From NCBI GenBank assembly GCA_023431185.1, contig JAEYXS010000049.1:4988-68987 (forward strand): 64,000 nt of DNA. The letters are read 5' to 3'. This document shows positions 61,664 through 64,000 of the stretch, one piece after another. Each line of letters begins with the position of its first letter. Position 1 is the first letter of the stretch. The position numbers were made by a program, and so were the translations under genes. The DNA comes from Verrucomicrobiota bacterium (GTDB lineage: Bacteria > Verrucomicrobiota > Verrucomicrobiia > Limisphaerales > JAEYXS01). The notes below the pieces were generated by a model. It worked only from the letters and a program-made list of their open reading frames with translations. It searched no databases and was not told where the DNA came from.

Positions 61664-62191
61664 TCAGCCACGCACCCGATACACCACATTCTCAAGGCTT
61701 TTATCGCCATAAGCATCGGAGTTCGTCAGGTGTCCATTAAACGGCCCAACCTTATTCACCTTAAGACCGTTCTGAAACACCATCTGCATGCCGTGTTCTT
61801 CCTCCCAGTCACACCCGCATTCGAGTGAGATGTAGATGCCTTTGTCGCCACGGGTGCGGCGGGAAACCGTCGGCGTCTTGCCGAACTGCACATGAGCCCA
61901 CACGCCTGCGGGTGACTTTATCGGTTTGAAATCTTCATCTTCCTCCTGCCAGCAGTCTTCTGAATCCTTGTAGTATTGGAAAATATGAGGTTCGGCCGCT
62001 CGCAGCGCCGACGCGTCCAGATTGAGGAAATTCGCGATTGCCACGTGGAATGCTTCCTTGTCCGGGTCCGCATCGTAGCCTTCCAATTCGAAGCAGCAGT
62101 TTTTCCCGCCTAATACCGGCACGGGAATAGGTTGGCTGCGGTATTCGCCATACTTACCTTTGGTCACCTCGCCAAGTCCGGGGATATTCAT
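61664..62191 (-). CDS. DUF6985-like soluble protein, unknown function
   Basis: The frame is open up to TTG 62293, but the conserved-looking start is ATG 62191 (175 residues, MNIPGLGEVTKGKYGEYRSQPIPVPVLGGKNCCFELEGYDADPDKEAFHVAIANFLNLDASALRAAEPHIFQYYKD). By recollection this opening and the Ala-Ile-x-Asn-Phe-Leu segment match DUF6985, a family seen among immunity-like and unassigned proteins; I am not certain. The second half has an acidic patch (CWQEEDEDFKPIKSP) and ends in ENVVYRVRG. It has no signal peptide and no membrane helix. It is flanked by non-operonic genes and is less GC-rich than its neighbours by eye. Confidence 0.65.
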   Translation of the reverse strand: MNIPGLGEVTKGKYGEYRSQPIPVPVLGGKNCCFELEGYDADPDKEAFHVAIANFLNLDASALRAAEPHIFQYYKDSEDCWQEEDEDFKPIKSPAGVWAHVQFGKTPTVSRRTRGDKGIYISLECGCDWEEEHGMQMVFQNGLKVNKVGPFNGHLTNSDAYGDKSLENVVYRVRG

Positions 62192-62376
62192 GTGGAATAC
62201 GGGTAGTGTTGATGGAGTTCGTTGATAGTATTCCTTGCCGTTTCCATTGCCAAGCGTTGAGGGAAAATACAACGTAATGGCTGCCGGAAGCAACCATGCT
62301 GTGACTGTTCTAATCGGGCAGCACTTAAAAACTGCGTCTTGAAACAGTCGCCGGTTTCCTCATGCTAGGTGTGTCC

Positions 62377-63858
62377 ATGGAAAACAACGCCCCATCATCT
62401 GTTCCAGCCAGGAGCAAGTTACGCTGGTTTTGGTATGCCTGCTGGGTGGTGTTGTTCGTTGTGGCTGGTGTCGCCCTTTATCTGGTGCTGACCGCCCGCC
62501 CGGCCTACTACAGCCCGGCGGCGCAAGTGCGGAAGAATGATGATTACGATAAGAAGCTGAAGCCGCCGCCAGTCAGCGCGCTCACGACGAATGCACCACT
62601 GACTCCGCAAAACATCACGCTGACGACCAATAACGGCGAACTCCGCATCGAGTATCCTTACAGCGCAACTGTGACCAAGGAGGCGCTCCGCTTCACCATC
62701 CATCACGTCGATGGAGGGGCCGTGGCCCGGCTGGGTGACACCTCCTTCCGGTTGAAGCGCATCGGTACCGCCTGGACTCCGCCCAGCACCAATATTTCTT
62801 ACGGCACCACTTTGCCGGCGAGGTTTTATGGTGCCGACCTGAAGCTTTTGCCCGATGCCGACGTGTTGGCCGATCTGCCGAAAACGTGGGAGCGGCAAAT
62901 CCAATGCCGGGATAATTATCCCAACTTCCGCTTTGACTTCGAGATAACCGGTGGCGAATGGAAGATGCTAACCTCGGGCTTTTATGATGCGCGGACGCAC
63001 ATGCCCCTTTCCTCCGGCTGGAGCGGGCAGGAATGGAAGCAAGGCTACAAATACGAGATCGGTCTGCAGATGTGGCACTCCGCACCGGTGAACTTGATGA
63101 TCGATGTGGCCACCGCCCCGGTGGAGGTGGAGGAGATCGAACCGCGGGCCGGGGCTTCCTTCCAGGCAGGGGCGGCCCGTTACCATCTCATCTTTACCGG
63201 CGATGATCTTTCCGGAGGCTCATACGGTTCCAGTTCGGATGGCAAAAAAACTACCTTTCATGTACCGCTCACCCAGCCGAACCGCCCGCAAAAGGAATGT
63301 GTCTTCATCTACCTCTGCGAGGCCAACGCTCACCATAAGCCTTTCGATCTGGAATACCTGGATGCTGCCGGAAAGAAGATCGAGACGGCGGGTGGCGGGT
63401 CTTCTTCCGGCCAGATCATCCAAGGTGTGCGCGGCGAACTGGCGAACGTCAAAAAGATCCGCGTGCGCAAATACCAGAGCGGTCACCGGGTCATCATCCG
63501 CCTGCCGGGACTGCCCGAGCTGCCGCCGGAGAACCAGAGCGTGGACAATCTTTTCCGGGTGCGCGCACCGATGCTGAAATTCAACCGGGAGTATGAACAG
63601 GCCGATTATATCCGGCGCATCACCCAGATGGACCTCGTCCACGTGACTGCGCCAAATTTTCCGGCGGGCACTTATCCGCGCTGGTTCACCAATGCCACAC
63701 CGGTGGAGGTGCTGGAGGACTACGCCACGATCATGGGTGTGCCGGGGCAATTGCATGCCAATCCGGACAAGCTCGCGATCGAGAAAGGCCTCCGCCCATG
63801 GCCCATGGAGGCCCAGGAGAAATTGCAGAAGTTGTGGAAGAAATTGAGGGGGCCGTGA
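62377..63858 (+). CDS. Membrane-anchored protein of unknown function
   Basis: A 493-residue protein starting ATG 62377 (an AGGTG lies upstream; ATG 62362 is an alternative). One membrane helix (about residues 17-41, FWYACWVVLFVVAGVALYLVLTA) precedes a large outer part, predicted beta-rich, with no family I recognise. Segments such as NGELRIEYPYSATVTKEALRFTIHHVDGG and RNDNYPNFRFDFEITGGEWKMLTSG-like stretches suggest galactose-binding or jelly-roll modules. The C-terminal tail (IEKGLRPWPMEAQEKLQKLWKKLRGP) is amphipathic. It is divergent to the DUF6985-like gene. Function unknown. Confidence 0.72.
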   Translation: MENNAPSSVPARSKLRWFWYACWVVLFVVAGVALYLVLTARPAYYSPAAQVRKNDDYDKKLKPPPVSALTTNAPLTPQNITLTTNNGELRIEYPYSATVTKEALRFTIHHVDGGAVARLGDTSFRLKRIGTAWTPPSTNISYGTTLPARFYGADLKLLPDADVLADLPKTWERQIQCRDNYPNFRFDFEITGGEWKMLTSGFYDARTHMPLSSGWSGQEWKQGYKYEIGLQMWHSAPVNLMIDVATAPVEVEEIEPRAGASFQAGAARYHLIFTGDDLSGGSYGSSSDGKKTTFHVPLTQPNRPQKECVFIYLCEANAHHKPFDLEYLDAAGKKIETAGGGSSSGQIIQGVRGELANVKKIRVRKYQSGHRVIIRLPGLPELPPENQSVDNLFRVRAPMLKFNREYEQADYIRRITQMDLVHVTAPNFPAGTYPRWFTNATPVEVLEDYATIMGVPGQLHANPDKLAIEKGLRPWPMEAQEKLQKLWKKLRGP

Positions 63859-63914
63859 GGTGAAATGAACCGGCGTATTGACTCACGGCAAAAGGTTACC
63901 GGGTGCTGGGTCCG

Positions 63915-64000
63915 TCAGGATTTCGTTGCCTCACGATTGAGGTTACTCAGGAGAGTGAAAAACTTCTTTAGTTTGGTCTCAATGCTTTTCTTCAAGGCAA
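63915..64000 (-). CDS. C-terminal end of a gene running off the window
   Basis: On the minus strand the last 28 codons read KKSIETKLKKFFTLLSNLN and end REATKS before TGA (63915-63917). The peptide looks helical and lysine-rich, like a real C-terminus, but it is too short to identify. It is weakly supported. Confidence 0.3.
   Translation of the reverse strand, partial: ALKKSIETKLKKFFTLLSNLNREATKS

Overview
The window looks like a chromosomal segment of a GC-rich Verrucomicrobiota bacterium, probably of the Pedosphaera/Limisphaerales type. This is inferred from gene families, not from a marker-gene tree. The evidence is the mix of universal bacterial genes (typA, ffh, recN, pheA, scpA/scpB, dprA, uppP, pgi) with families expanded in the Planctomycetes-Verrucomicrobia group: planctomycete-type cytochrome plus DUF1549/DUF1553, DUF1501, DUF1080, a Pirellula/Verrucomicrobium dehydrogenase-like propeller, secreted sulfatases and long secreted fusion proteins. 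I see no phage, integrase, transposase or CRISPR array.

Layout. 0-9 kb holds housekeeping genes: typA, tRNA-Val(GAC), an FkbM methyltransferase, ffh, tRNA-Tyr(GUA), recN and a DUF2851 gene translationally coupled to a small membrane protein. 9-19.5 kb holds an HtrA-type protease followed by a tight same-strand block: ABC ATPase, ABC-2 permease, GldG-like auxiliary protein, DUF4340 protein and a giant AsmA-like protein. It ends in a convergent overlap with uppP. 19.8-26.2 kb is a secreted redox/carbohydrate block: DUF6797 propeller protein, five-heme PA14 cytochrome, endonuclease/exonuclease/phosphatase-fold enzyme and DUF1080 lipoprotein. 26.4-32 kb has the compact operon scpA-scpB-pheA, a sulfatase and dprA.

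32-45 kb has a Sco-type copper lipoprotein, a 1474-residue fusion protein ending in a blue-copper domain, a class V aminotransferase, two small unassigned genes (one only 30 codons) with structured flanking RNA, a CPA2 cation/proton antiporter, a CocE-like hydrolase and an AraC regulator. 45-54.7 kb has the DUF1549/DUF1553 cytochrome plus DUF1501 pair, an M48 peptidase gene broken by one in-frame stop codon, an orphan GAF histidine kinase and a vanadium-type haloperoxidase. 54.7-64 kb has apbE, a nucleotide pyrophosphatase-like enzyme, pgi, a proline-rich secreted protein, an ECF sigma / small membrane protein / Spy-like operon, a DUF6985-like protein, a membrane-anchored unknown and the edge of another gene.

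Intergenic DNA carries at least three families of small repeats: a REP-like palindrome found twice as inverted pairs in opposite arrangements, a second palindrome family, and about 10-bp phased repeats of the CACAGATGAACACA and ACACGAATT type, two of which contain the start codon of the following gene. The clearest points for follow-up are the interrupted M48 gene, the 30-codon gene with its switch-like leader, the cupredoxin fusion protein and the GldAFG-like/AsmA block.
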